Positions 1 through 7,475 of a DNA stretch of 55,766 nt are shown here, piece by piece (position 1 is the first letter of the stretch; every line of letters starts with the position of its first letter). The notes beneath the pieces are model-generated. The model worked only from the letters and a program-made list of their open reading frames with translations. It was not told the origin of the DNA and searched no databases. This DNA is from Bryobacterales bacterium (GTDB lineage: Bacteria; Acidobacteriota; Terriglobia; Bryobacterales; Bryobacteraceae). The stretch lies in NCBI GenBank assembly GCA_020852175.1, contig JADZBH010000023.1, positions 1-55,766 on the forward strand, in the 5' to 3' direction. Position numbers and translations under genes: made by a program.

Positions 1-1
1 A

Positions 2-14
2 GGCAATAAGTTAG
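2..14 (+). repeat. IS left inverted repeat
   Basis: GGCAATAAGTTAG, the exact reverse complement of 1364-1376. It lies about 30 bases upstream of the OrfA start. Confidence 0.8.
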
Positions 15-46
15 GATTTTGCGGAGTCGTGGACGCAGGAGTGGCG

Positions 47-337
47 ATGGCGACGACGCGCAAACAGTACAGTCCGAAGTTCAAGGCCAAGGTGGCAGTC
101 GAGGCGATCCGCGGCGAGCGGACGCTGACCCAATTGGCGTCTCAATATCACGTACACCCGATCCAGGTCGGCCAGTGGCGCAAGACGGCGCTGGAGCAGA
201 TGGCGGAGTTGTTTGTCGACGGCCGGAAACAGAAGCGGGCCGATGGCGATGCTGACAAGGGCGCGCTGTACGAGCAGATCGGCCGGTTGAAGGTGGAGTT
301 GGACTGGCTCAAAAAAAAAGTCGGTGTGCTCGACTGA
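47..337 (+). CDS. IS3-family transposase OrfA
   Basis: This 96-residue protein is the DNA-binding half of an IS3-type transposase. Residues 10-50 look like the N-terminal helix-turn-helix that binds the terminal repeats, and residues 75-92 form a short leucine-rich coiled coil ending in LDWLKKK. The ATG at 47 was preferred; an in-frame GTG at 29 would add six residues. The gene ends at a TGA at 335-337 that overlaps the beginning of OrfB. Nine consecutive A residues at 311-319 lie in the overlap and are the likely frameshift or slippage site. Confidence 0.85.
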   Translation: MATTRKQYSPKFKAKVAVEAIRGERTLTQLASQYHVHPIQVGQWRKTALEQMAELFVDGRKQKRADGDADKGALYEQIGRLKVELDWLKKKVGVLD

Positions 338-1163
338 GCAACGGCGACAGTTGGTGGATTGGGAGCATCCTGAGATCAGCCTGCGGAGGCAGTGCGAGCT
401 GTTGGGCGTGAACCGCTCGGGGCTCTACTTCCAAGCGCGCGGCGAGAGCGCGGAGAACCTGAAACTGATGCGGCTGATCGATGAAGAGTACACGCGGCGG
501 CCCTTTTATGGCAGCCGGAAGTTGATGCTCTGGCTCCACGGCCAGGGATACCTGGTGGGCCGCCACCGGGTTCGGCGCCTGATGCAGGTGATGGGCTTGG
601 AAGCGATTTACCCCAAGCCGAGGCTAAGTCAGCCGGGCGAGGGGCACACAATTTATCCGTACCGGTTGAACGGCGTGGCGATCACGCGGGTCAACCAGGT
701 GTGGAGCACCGACATCACCTACATCCGCATGGCGGAAGGATTCGTGTACCTGGTCGCGGTGATGGATTGGTTCAGCCGTTTTGTACTGAGCTGGGCGCTC
801 TCGCTGACCTTGGAGATCGACTTCTGCCTGGAGGCGCTGGAGCGTGCGCTGCGCCGGGGCCGGCCCGAGATCTTCAACAGCGATCAGGGCTCGCAGTTCA
901 CATCCGACCAGTTCACCGGCATCCTGGCCCAGCGTGGCATAACGATCAGCATGGATGGCCGAGGGCGCTGTTGGGACAACATCTTCATCGAGCGCCTGTG
1001 GCGTTCGTTGAAATACGAGGAAGTCTACCTGCGCGACTACGCGCGCGTACCCGAGGCGCGAACGGGCATCGGCAACTGGTTCCGCTTCTATAACCAAGAG
1101 CGCTTCCACCAAAGCCTGGACTATCGCACGCCCGCCGAGGTGTATCGGACATCCCAGGCCTGA
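324..1163 (+). CDS. IS3-family transposase OrfB (DDE integrase)
   Basis: This 279-residue catalytic half has an HTH_21-like segment (about residues 45-95) followed by an rve integrase core. The DD(35)E triad is visible as D130 (TDITY), D187 (NSDQGSQF) and E223 (ERLWRSLK), with the typical 35-residue spacing between the last two. The first start in this frame is the GTG at 324, inside the end of OrfA; the frame is closed upstream by a TGA at 288-290. The frame is offset by +1 from OrfA, not the -1 usual for the family, so the fusion protein needs loss of one A from the A9 run, or OrfB is made by coupled initiation. It looks intact. Confidence 0.88.
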   Translation: MCSTEQRRQLVDWEHPEISLRRQCELLGVNRSGLYFQARGESAENLKLMRLIDEEYTRRPFYGSRKLMLWLHGQGYLVGRHRVRRLMQVMGLEAIYPKPRLSQPGEGHTIYPYRLNGVAITRVNQVWSTDITYIRMAEGFVYLVAVMDWFSRFVLSWALSLTLEIDFCLEALERALRRGRPEIFNSDQGSQFTSDQFTGILAQRGITISMDGRGRCWDNIFIERLWRSLKYEEVYLRDYARVPEARTGIGNWFRFYNQERFHQSLDYRTPAEVYRTSQA

Positions 1164-1363
1164 GCCGGCGACAGCGCCCGGCTCGGGGGCTCTGCCCCCG
1201 GACCCCCGGGATTTAACGCTTTGCCGCCAGAATGGCTGGCGGTACAATCAATGCACTTGAGCGGAGGATAGGGCTCTCCAGGGATGGAACCCGAGCGCCG
1301 ACTCAAGGGCCGGAATGACAGGGGCGGCCTCGGTCGCCCCGCTAAATTCAGACTCCCAGGTCG

Positions 1364-1376
1364 CTAACTTATTGCC
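1364..1376 (+). repeat. IS right inverted repeat
   Basis: CTAACTTATTGCC, the exact reverse complement of the left repeat at 2-14. A TTGACA hexamer begins 15 bases further right at 1391, outside the element. Confidence 0.8.
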
Positions 1377-1450
1377 GACGAAAAACGGTCTTGACAACCG
1401 GGACCACCTCAGGAGATGTGGCGCACCGGCCTCTAACCCTCTCCGCTACA

Positions 1451-2860
1451 ATGACGCTCATGTTCCGTGCTCCGGCCTTTCTGCTCCTTCTCTCCGTCGC
1501 CGCCCTCGCCCAACCCGCACCGCTCGACTGGGCCGCCATCCAGCAGGAGTCCCTGCGCCACTTCCAGGCTCTGGTCCGCATCGACACAAGCGACCCGCCC
1601 GGGGTCGAACTGCCCGCCGTCCAGTACCTGAAGCAGGTTCTCGACGCCGAAGGCATCCCGAGCGAAATTCTCGCCCTCGATCCCCAGCGCCCCAATCTGG
1701 TCGTCCGTCTCAAGGGCTCCGGCGCCAAGCGTCCCATCCTGATCATGGGCCACACCGACGTGGTCAACGTCGATGCCAGGAAATGGACCTTCCCGCCCTT
1801 CTCGGCCACCCTCGATGGCGGTTACGTCTACGGGCGCGGCACGGTGGACGACAAGGACAATCTCGTGGCTTCGCTGATGACCGTCATCCTGCTGAAGCGC
1901 GCAGGCGTGCCGCTGGAGCGTGACGTGATCTTCCTGGCCGAAGCCGGCGAGGAGGGCAGCGTCCGCTATGGCATTCAGTACATGGTCGAGAACCACTTCT
2001 CCAGGATCGACGCTGAATTCTGCTTTGCCGAAGCGGGCGGCGGCGTCCGGTCAGGCGGCAAGCTGCATCACTATTCCGTGGCCACGGCCGAAAAGATTCC
2101 CTATGCGGTGAAGCTGGTGGCCAGCGGACCGGCCGGCCACGGTTCGCGCCCGTTGCGCACCAACGCCGTGGTCCACCTGGCGCAGGCCGTCGCGCGCGTG
2201 GCCGCCTGGCAGCCTCCCATGCGCCTGAACGACACCACGCGCACCTACTTTGAGCGGCTCGCCACGCTCAGTTCGACCGAGGACGCCGCGCGCTACAACA
2301 ACCTGGTCAATCCGGAGCGGGCCGCCGCCATCCAGGAGTATCTTGCCGAACGCGAGCCCGGACACAACTCGATGCTGCGCACCTCGATCTCGCCGAACAT
2401 CATCCAGGCCGGCTACCGCATCAACGTCATCCCGTCGGAAGCCGTCGCCACGCTCGATATCCGAGCACTGCCCGACGAAAACATCCCCGCCTTCCTCGAT
2501 TCGCTCCGCGGCGTGGTGAATGACCCGGCCATCCAGGTTGTCCGCGAAGCTCGCGACACCCGCCCTGGCGCTCCGCCCTCGCCGCTGAACCATGAGGCTT
2601 TCCGCACGCTGGAAGCCATGGTGAAGAAGCACTACGAGGGCGCCGTCACGCTGCCTCTTATGCAGACAGGCGCCACCGACATGGCTTATCTCCGCGCGCG
2701 CGGCATGGCCTGTTACGGCATCGGACCGGCACTGGACACCGAAGACGGACCCAAGGGCTACGGCGCGCACAGCGACCAGGAACGCATCCTGGTGAGCGAA
2801 CTCCACCGTTTTATCCGTTTCCAGTACGAAACCGTGGCCGCCCTGGCCGGGCGTGACTGA
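1451..2860 (+). CDS. exported M20-family metallopeptidase
   Basis: A secreted zinc hydrolase of the M20 (ArgE/DapE/carboxypeptidase G2-like) family, about 469 residues, expected to cleave dipeptides or N-acyl amino acids outside the cytoplasm. A hydrophobic leader of about 20 residues ends in ALA-Q. Metal ligands are recognisable: H101 in GHTDVV, bridging D133 in GRGTVDDKDN, the catalytic/ligand pair E167-E168 in AEAGEEG, and a C-terminal His in GAHSDQE. A dimerisation domain with GHGSRP lies in the middle. The start at 1451 (or the in-frame ATG at 1460) is chosen because it puts the leader at the N terminus; the frame is open back to 1391. The substrate cannot be told from sequence. Confidence 0.88.
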   Translation: MTLMFRAPAFLLLLSVAALAQPAPLDWAAIQQESLRHFQALVRIDTSDPPGVELPAVQYLKQVLDAEGIPSEILALDPQRPNLVVRLKGSGAKRPILIMGHTDVVNVDARKWTFPPFSATLDGGYVYGRGTVDDKDNLVASLMTVILLKRAGVPLERDVIFLAEAGEEGSVRYGIQYMVENHFSRIDAEFCFAEAGGGVRSGGKLHHYSVATAEKIPYAVKLVASGPAGHGSRPLRTNAVVHLAQAVARVAAWQPPMRLNDTTRTYFERLATLSSTEDAARYNNLVNPERAAAIQEYLAEREPGHNSMLRTSISPNIIQAGYRINVIPSEAVATLDIRALPDENIPAFLDSLRGVVNDPAIQVVREARDTRPGAPPSPLNHEAFRTLEAMVKKHYEGAVTLPLMQTGATDMAYLRARGMACYGIGPALDTEDGPKGYGAHSDQERILVSELHRFIRFQYETVAALAGRD

Positions 2861-2891
2861 CCGGGCGCGGCCGGCCGGGAACTTACTCTAC

Positions 2892-3725
2892 TTATTCCTG
2901 CGCCTTCGGAATATATCGCAGCGCCTCGCCGCCCAGGGTCTCCAGCACGGCCACGTGTAGAGCCTCGCGAACGGCCAGTTTGCCCTGTTCAAGCGCCCGC
3001 AACTTAGTCGCGAACCGGCCGATATTGATTCCATCACGCACCGTGTAGCGCTCCTCGTTGGCGTGCGCCACCTGGAGGAAGTCGGTGACATACTCTAGGA
3101 TCTGCTCATCGGCGAACGGCAGGTTTTCGCGCAGAATCTCCAACTCCTCCTCGCGCTCGGGAAAGTCGATCAGAATCTGTGGTTGCAATCGCGACTGAAT
3201 GTATTCCGGCAGGTCGAACGTCGAGGCGTCGTCGTTCATCGTCGCCACGATCCGGAAGTTCGGATGCGCCTTGATCTTGATGCCCACCACGATGGACTCC
3301 ACGTACCGTCGTGTGTCCAGCAGCGGCGCCAGCGATGCCCAGCTCTTCTCCGACATCCGGTTGCCTTCGTCCAGAATCGCGATGCCGCCGCGCACCATCG
3401 CCGTCACCAGCGCCGAGGCTACATACCGCAACTTCTTCTCACCCTCGATCACGGGGGTCACCAGAAGGTCCTCGGGCCGGGTATCCACAGTGGCCTGCAT
3501 GATGTACACGTCGCGGCCCAGTCGCCGTGCCGCCGCGTAGGCCAGCGTCGTCTTGCCCACGCCCGGTTTGCCGATCAGCCTCGGGTTCATCGGCAAATCC
3601 CGTTCGTCCACCACCAGCCAGGCCGCCAGCAACTGGCGCATCACCTCTTCCTGGCCCACCCAGCGCACCGTCAGCTCATCCGGATGGGCCAGATGCAGCG
3701 GAACCCCGTCAATTTCAACAATCAT
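2892..3725 (-). CDS. MoxR-type AAA+ ATPase
   Basis: A 277-residue AAA+ ATPase. Walker A is GKPGVGKTT at residues 52-60, Walker B AILDEGNR at 116-123, the sensor-1 Asn lies in ATMND near 164, and an arginine-finger-like SRLQP near 178-182. The sequence resembles MoxR/CbbQ-type ATPases that remodel or insert metal cofactors into partner proteins, often beside a vWA protein. No vWA partner is adjacent here. The frame extends upstream to 3803, but the ATG at 3725 begins the conserved domain. It is divergent from the cytochrome c gene across a 113-bp gap. Confidence 0.8.
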   Translation of the reverse strand: MIVEIDGVPLHLAHPDELTVRWVGQEEVMRQLLAAWLVVDERDLPMNPRLIGKPGVGKTTLAYAAARRLGRDVYIMQATVDTRPEDLLVTPVIEGEKKLRYVASALVTAMVRGGIAILDEGNRMSEKSWASLAPLLDTRRYVESIVVGIKIKAHPNFRIVATMNDDASTFDLPEYIQSRLQPQILIDFPEREEELEILRENLPFADEQILEYVTDFLQVAHANEERYTVRDGINIGRFATKLRALEQGKLAVREALHVAVLETLGGEALRYIPKAQE

Positions 3726-3838
3726 GCCCCACCATTGTCGGCTATCCCGCCATCCTGAATCCACAGCCCGCGCCACGAACGGGAAGTGGTCCGCCGCGTG
3801 CATTCACACCATCGGGCCAACAGCCCGGGAGGACCGCC

Positions 3839-4363
3839 ATGAACCTGTTGAAAACGCTGATTCCACTCTCGATGGCCGCCTGCGCCGCGGCACAATCTCC
3901 GCCCATCACCGAACAGGCCGCCAGGGGCAGGGTGTTGTTTTTTGAAACAAACCAGGGCAATCCCTGTGGAACTTGTCACCAGCTTGAGGGAAAAGGCTCA
4001 GATGCAGCACCGGACCTGAAGGCCATCGCCGCGCTCGCTCCCCGGGCCATTGTCATGGCCGTTCTCTCCTCCCGCACCGCCTACATGCAGGAGGTAAAAC
4101 TCGTCGCCGGCGGGGCCTTCCCCGGCCTGCTGAAGGGACAAACAGGCGACACCTCCACCTACTACGACTTCTCCGTGACGCCGCCCCGGAAACGCGACCT
4201 GCAGAAGGCTGAAATCAGCGCGGCGAACGATAATGCCTCCTGGAAACACCCGCCGGAATCCACCGGCTACTCGCCGGAGCAACTGGCCGATGTGATCGCT
4301 TACATACGCTGGGCGGGCAAGGGGCACACCGCAGCCGTAACACCGGAGGAGATGAAGCCGTAG
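3839..4363 (+). CDS. single-haem c-type cytochrome, exported
   Basis: A 174-residue protein with an N-terminal signal peptide (about residues 1-18, ending ACAAA) and one haem-binding motif, C43-G-T-C46-H47, in a cytochrome c fold whose terminal helix (LADVIAYIRWAG) is typical. It should act in the periplasm as an electron carrier or as the small haem subunit of an exported dehydrogenase. The ATG at 3839 is preceded by a GGGAGG ribosome site, so upstream in-frame codons are not used. No dehydrogenase partner is adjacent. Confidence 0.85.
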   Translation: MNLLKTLIPLSMAACAAAQSPPITEQAARGRVLFFETNQGNPCGTCHQLEGKGSDAAPDLKAIAALAPRAIVMAVLSSRTAYMQEVKLVAGGAFPGLLKGQTGDTSTYYDFSVTPPRKRDLQKAEISAANDNASWKHPPESTGYSPEQLADVIAYIRWAGKGHTAAVTPEEMKP

Positions 4364-4393
4364 TCCGACGCGCGGCCTGTCTGGAAAATTGAA

Positions 4394-4427
4394 AGGGCGT
4401 CTGACTTCGGAGGTTGTCAGACGCCCT
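4394..4427 (+). terminator. perfect 12-bp hairpin after cytochrome gene
   Basis: AGGGCGTCTGAC (4394-4405) and GTCAGACGCCCT (4416-4427) are exact complements around a 10-base loop, 30 bp after the cytochrome stop. There is no strong U-run after the stem, so it may be a terminator or an mRNA-stabilising hairpin. Confidence 0.6.
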
Positions 4428-4472
4428 AGGGACGGAGGATTCAGAGACTCAATCTGAAATCCTATAATGCTC

Positions 4473-4505
4473 CGAGCGCTTTCTTTTAGGTGGAGGTAGC
4501 GCTCG
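4473..4505 (+). repeat. second hairpin in the 4.4-kb intergenic region
   Basis: CGAGCGCT at 4473-4480 pairs perfectly with AGCGCTCG at 4498-4505 around a 17-base loop. It lies in the 328-bp gap 4364-4691, which holds no convincing ORF. Confidence 0.4.
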
Positions 4506-4561
4506 TCGCGAGTGATCCTAGATTACCCGCGCTACCGGCTGGAAGGGAATAGCAGATCGGT

Positions 4562-4589
4562 TTGATTTAGTACTGGTACGTCCTATGCT
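4562..4589 (+). promoter_or_regulatory. candidate promoter for the sialidase gene
   Basis: TTGATT at 4562-4567 and TATGCT at 4584-4589 are separated by 16 bp, about 100 bp upstream of the sialidase start. This is a pattern match only. Confidence 0.35.
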
Positions 4590-4691
4590 GGCTCGTCGAC
4601 TGGGGAAGGCGTACCATTCCAGTCCGCTGAACGCCGCCCGCTGCCGTGTCACCGCTCCTTGCCACTCCTGCGATACGCTGGAAAACCACCC

Positions 4692-5855
4692 ATGCAGCCC
4701 GTTCCCTCCAAATTCTTCACCCGCCGCGGCCTCCTGGCTTCCGCGCTGGCGCTGCCTCATGCGCTTTCCGCCGCCGCGACGGTGTACCCCATCACCGTCA
4801 TCACACACCAACCGCGGTTCTACCACGCCTGGCCCACCCTGCTACGCCGGCGGAACGGCGAACTGATCGTCGCTTATTCGGGCGGGCGCGAAGGCCACGT
4901 TTGTCCCTTTGGCCGGGTGGAAATCATCCGCTCGAACGACAACGGTCAAAACTGGAGCTGGTCCCAGGTGGTCATGGATACGCCCATCGACGATCGTGAT
5001 GCCGGCGTGGCCGAAACGCCGAAAGGCACGCTGCTCGTCTCCACCTTCACCTCTCTTGCCTTCGAGAAGCCCTTCCAGGAAGCCAAGGGCTGGAGCGCCG
5101 AACGCACCGAACGCTGGCAATCCGTGTATCGCGCCACGACGCCTGAGCAGCGTCAAAGCCTCATCGGCTCGTGGCTGGTCCGCTCCACCGATGGAGGGCT
5201 TACATGGTCATCTCCCTACCGCGTGCCGGTCATGGCGCCGCACGGTCCTGTGGCCACGCCTTCCGGCCGGCTTCTCTATGCGGGCGTCGAGTACACGGGA
5301 GGTTCCAGCCGCCGTGTCGGCGTGTGGGAGTCCACCGACGACGGCCTTACATGGCAGTGGCTCGCGCCCATCCCGGGGCGGGAGAGCGACAACTCGGACG
5401 AATTTCACGAACTGCACATCGTCGAAGCCGCCAACGGACACCTGGTTGCCCAGGTGCGCAATCACAACGCAGCCAACAACCGCGAAACCCTGCAATCGGA
5501 GTCCGCCGATGGCGGACGCACCTGGTCCGTGGTTCACCCCATCGGTGTCTGGGGACTTCCTTCGCATCTGCTCCGGCTGCGCGACGGCAACCTATTGATG
5601 ACCTACGGCTACCGCCGCGCGCCCCGGGGCAACCACGCACGCCTCAGCCGCGACAACGGTAAGACCTGGAGCGAGCCCGTGATACTTTCCAATGACGGCG
5701 CCGGCGATCTGGGGTATCCATCCACCGCTGAACTCGCCTCGGGCGATCTCCTCACGGTGTGGTACGAGCACAGACTCCCTGGCACGACGCCCGAAAAAGT
5801 GCCCGATGGGCCGCTCTCGGTTCTGCGCCAGGCGCGATGGCGATTGAAAAGCTGA
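4692..5855 (+). CDS. Tat-exported sialidase-like BNR-repeat protein
   Basis: A 387-residue exported six-bladed propeller protein of the sialidase superfamily. A twin-arginine leader (FTRRGLLASALAL) begins near residue 7. At least five Asp-box motifs are visible: SNDNGQNW, STDGGLTW, STDDGLTW, SADGGRTW and SRDNGKTW. It probably hydrolyses or binds glycans in the periplasm or outside the cell. Asp boxes are structural, so true sialidase activity is not shown; many relatives act on other sugars. The ATG at 4692 places the leader at the N terminus; an upstream in-frame start at 4659 would only prefix non-conserved residues. Confidence 0.82.
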   Translation: MQPVPSKFFTRRGLLASALALPHALSAAATVYPITVITHQPRFYHAWPTLLRRRNGELIVAYSGGREGHVCPFGRVEIIRSNDNGQNWSWSQVVMDTPIDDRDAGVAETPKGTLLVSTFTSLAFEKPFQEAKGWSAERTERWQSVYRATTPEQRQSLIGSWLVRSTDGGLTWSSPYRVPVMAPHGPVATPSGRLLYAGVEYTGGSSRRVGVWESTDDGLTWQWLAPIPGRESDNSDEFHELHIVEAANGHLVAQVRNHNAANNRETLQSESADGGRTWSVVHPIGVWGLPSHLLRLRDGNLLMTYGYRRAPRGNHARLSRDNGKTWSEPVILSNDGAGDLGYPSTAELASGDLLTVWYEHRLPGTTPEKVPDGPLSVLRQARWRLKS

Positions 5856-5902
5856 CCGCCGCCGCCGTCGGCTATCATAGGTGATTGTCCGCCAACACGC
5901 CC

Positions 5903-6349
5903 ATGTCCGCACCCGCCCCGCCGCGGCATAACCAGAAGCTCTCCATCGCGCTGGTTTTCCTGTGCACCATCCTGGGCGCGGCAGCCCAGATTCTCATGAA
6001 AACCGGGACGCAGAGCACCGACGCCACCGGTCCCTTGGCGCTGATCGCCGCCATCTTCACCAACTGGCATCTGTTCGCGGGCTACGCCCTCTACGGCCTC
6101 TCCACGGTCGTCCTGATCGTCGCCCTGAAGTACGGCCAGCTTTCTATCCTGTATCCCGTCATAGCCCTCACCTATGTCTGGGTCACAATCCTGTCGGTCA
6201 TTCTGTACAACGAATCGCTGAATCCCTTCAAATTGCTCGGCCTCACCACCGTGGTGCTTGGTGTCGCGGTGCTCGGGCGGGGTCTCCAGCGGGGCGCGCC
6301 GCCCTCCGGCGAGGACCCCGACTACCCTCACGAGGTACCGATGGCATGA
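5903..6349 (+). CDS. SMR/EamA-like membrane transporter, first of a pair
   Basis: A 148-residue protein with four predicted membrane helices of the drug/metabolite transporter superfamily. The second half contains the YGQLSILYPVIALTYVW stretch typical of SMR/ArnE-EamA half-transporters. The ATG at 5903 is preferred over a TTG at 5885. Its stop overlaps the start of the next gene as ATGA, so the two are probably translated together and form a heterodimer, as known for paired SMR proteins. The substrate is unknown. Confidence 0.75.
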   Translation: MSAPAPPRHNQKLSIALVFLCTILGAAAQILMKTGTQSTDATGPLALIAAIFTNWHLFAGYALYGLSTVVLIVALKYGQLSILYPVIALTYVWVTILSVILYNESLNPFKLLGLTTVVLGVAVLGRGLQRGAPPSGEDPDYPHEVPMA

Positions 6350-6699
6350 CCACGCCGGCCTCGTCCATCCTCCTCGTCCTGGCCGCCAGTTTTGTCGGCA
6401 GCTTCGGAGCGGCATTTCTGAAATCCGGCGCCGACCGGTTGCACCGCCAGATCATGACCCTGATCACCAACTGGAGGCTGGCGCTGGGCATCTTCTTCTT
6501 TCTCGCCTCGTCGCTGCTCTATCTGCGTGGCATCAAGCATGGCGAGCTCACGATTCTTTACCCCATGGTGTCGCTGGGCAATGTCTGGACGCTGATCTGG
6601 TCCCGCCTCATCTTCCACGAGCCCATCACACGCCAGAAACTCACTGGCGTCTCCCTGATCCTGATCGGCATTGTTTTTCTGGCTTTTGGCGGACGCTAA
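6346..6699 (+). CDS. SMR/EamA-like membrane transporter, second of a pair
   Basis: A 117-residue, four-helix protein similar in plan to its upstream neighbour: both carry a G(E/Q)L(T/S)ILYP motif in the third or fourth helix region. It starts inside the stop codon of the preceding gene (ATGA, 6346-6349). The pairing suggests an asymmetric heterodimeric efflux or lipid-sugar flipping unit of the SMR/ArnEF kind. Which of these it is cannot be decided from sequence. Confidence 0.75.
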   Translation: MTTPASSILLVLAASFVGSFGAAFLKSGADRLHRQIMTLITNWRLALGIFFFLASSLLYLRGIKHGELTILYPMVSLGNVWTLIWSRLIFHEPITRQKLTGVSLILIGIVFLAFGGR

Positions 6700-6708
6700 T
6701 CCGTCCTA

Positions 6709-7461
6709 CTACGGGGCCGGTTTGGCCTCGAACCCGGCCAACACCTTGCCCGCACCGTCCAGCAACTCCAGCCGCCCGCCTTCAATCCTGTAACTCTTCA
6801 CATCAGGCAGCACTTTGCGGAACGCATCCTCCAATTCCATGCCGCGCGCGCACGCCATCAGCGTGCCCATGCCGTAGCCGAAGGTGAGGCCGTTCCCGCT
6901 GGTCTCATAGCTGGCCGACATCCTATTGCAACCGGTGAAGCCGCCAGCCCGTTTTTCCCCGGCGTTGAAAACCAGGTGAGGCTCTTTTTGACCAGGCTCC
7001 AGCGTCACCTTCTTGCCCGCCAGCGTGGCCAGCGTCCAGTGGGTGCCTGCCAGGGGCGCATTTGCCGCGGCTTGCGCCGTCGCGGCACGCATCAGAAGAG
7101 TGCCCGCCTCGCGGCCCTTGCCTCGCGTCAACACGCGCACGAGCTCGGATTCAAAGCGCGGACTCCCGTCCACCAGCACCCTGGCCTTCACCACATACGT
7201 CCGCCGTCTCCGGACCTTCCCTTTGTCGTAGGAGATGGAAAAGGCGTAGGGTGGCTGCCCGGCATCCTCTTTTCGCATCCTTCCCAGAACCACCGGCTGA
7301 GCGCCGGTTTTTCCAACCTCCTCCAGCGTCGCCTCGAACACAGCGCCCGGCGGCATGGCGATCCGCTCCCGGTACAGCGCCGTTCCCGTTACCGCCGCCG
7401 GTTGCGCCCCGGCCAGCAGAACCGGCCATAGAAACACGGGCGCCCAATTCATTCCGCGCAT
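6709..7461 (-). CDS. YbaY-like plus META-domain envelope protein
   Basis: A 250-residue exported protein with a short hydrophobic leader (FLWPVLLAGAQPA). The first half (about residues 20-125) contains GTALYRERIAMPPGAVFEATLEEV, followed by a YAFSISYD segment, matching the YbaY/type III secretion lipoprotein-chaperone family. The second half (about 135-245) contains a META/HslJ-like domain (TGCNRMSASYE, TLMACARGMELEDAF). Such proteins are linked to envelope stress and heat tolerance; the exact role is unknown. The frame is open upstream to 7635, but the ATG at 7461 gives the leader. It lies 14 bp downstream of the sulP gene on the same strand. Confidence 0.72.
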   Translation of the reverse strand: MRGMNWAPVFLWPVLLAGAQPAAVTGTALYRERIAMPPGAVFEATLEEVGKTGAQPVVLGRMRKEDAGQPPYAFSISYDKGKVRRRRTYVVKARVLVDGSPRFESELVRVLTRGKGREAGTLLMRAATAQAAANAPLAGTHWTLATLAGKKVTLEPGQKEPHLVFNAGEKRAGGFTGCNRMSASYETSGNGLTFGYGMGTLMACARGMELEDAFRKVLPDVKSYRIEGGRLELLDGAGKVLAGFEAKPAP

Positions 7462-7475
7462 AATGCCCTCCACGA

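Larger units (their letters stand above)
2..1376 (+). mobile_element. IS3-family insertion sequence
   Basis: Two consecutive transposase frames (OrfA, OrfB with DDE motif) lie between a perfect 13-bp inverted repeat: GGCAATAAGTTAG at 2-14 and its reverse complement at 1364-1376. The match stops after 13 bp on the inner side and position 1 does not match position 1377, so the ends are placed at about 2 and 1376. A 200-bp GC-rich non-coding tail separates OrfB from the right repeat. The target duplication cannot be tested because the left flank is outside the window. The element lies just upstream of the M20 peptidase gene. Confidence 0.85.

Noticed and set aside
4692..5855. calling the BNR protein a true sialidase (nanH)
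   Set aside because: Asp boxes only show the propeller fold; the catalytic Arg triad and Tyr/Glu pair could not be assigned with certainty, so no symbol was given.
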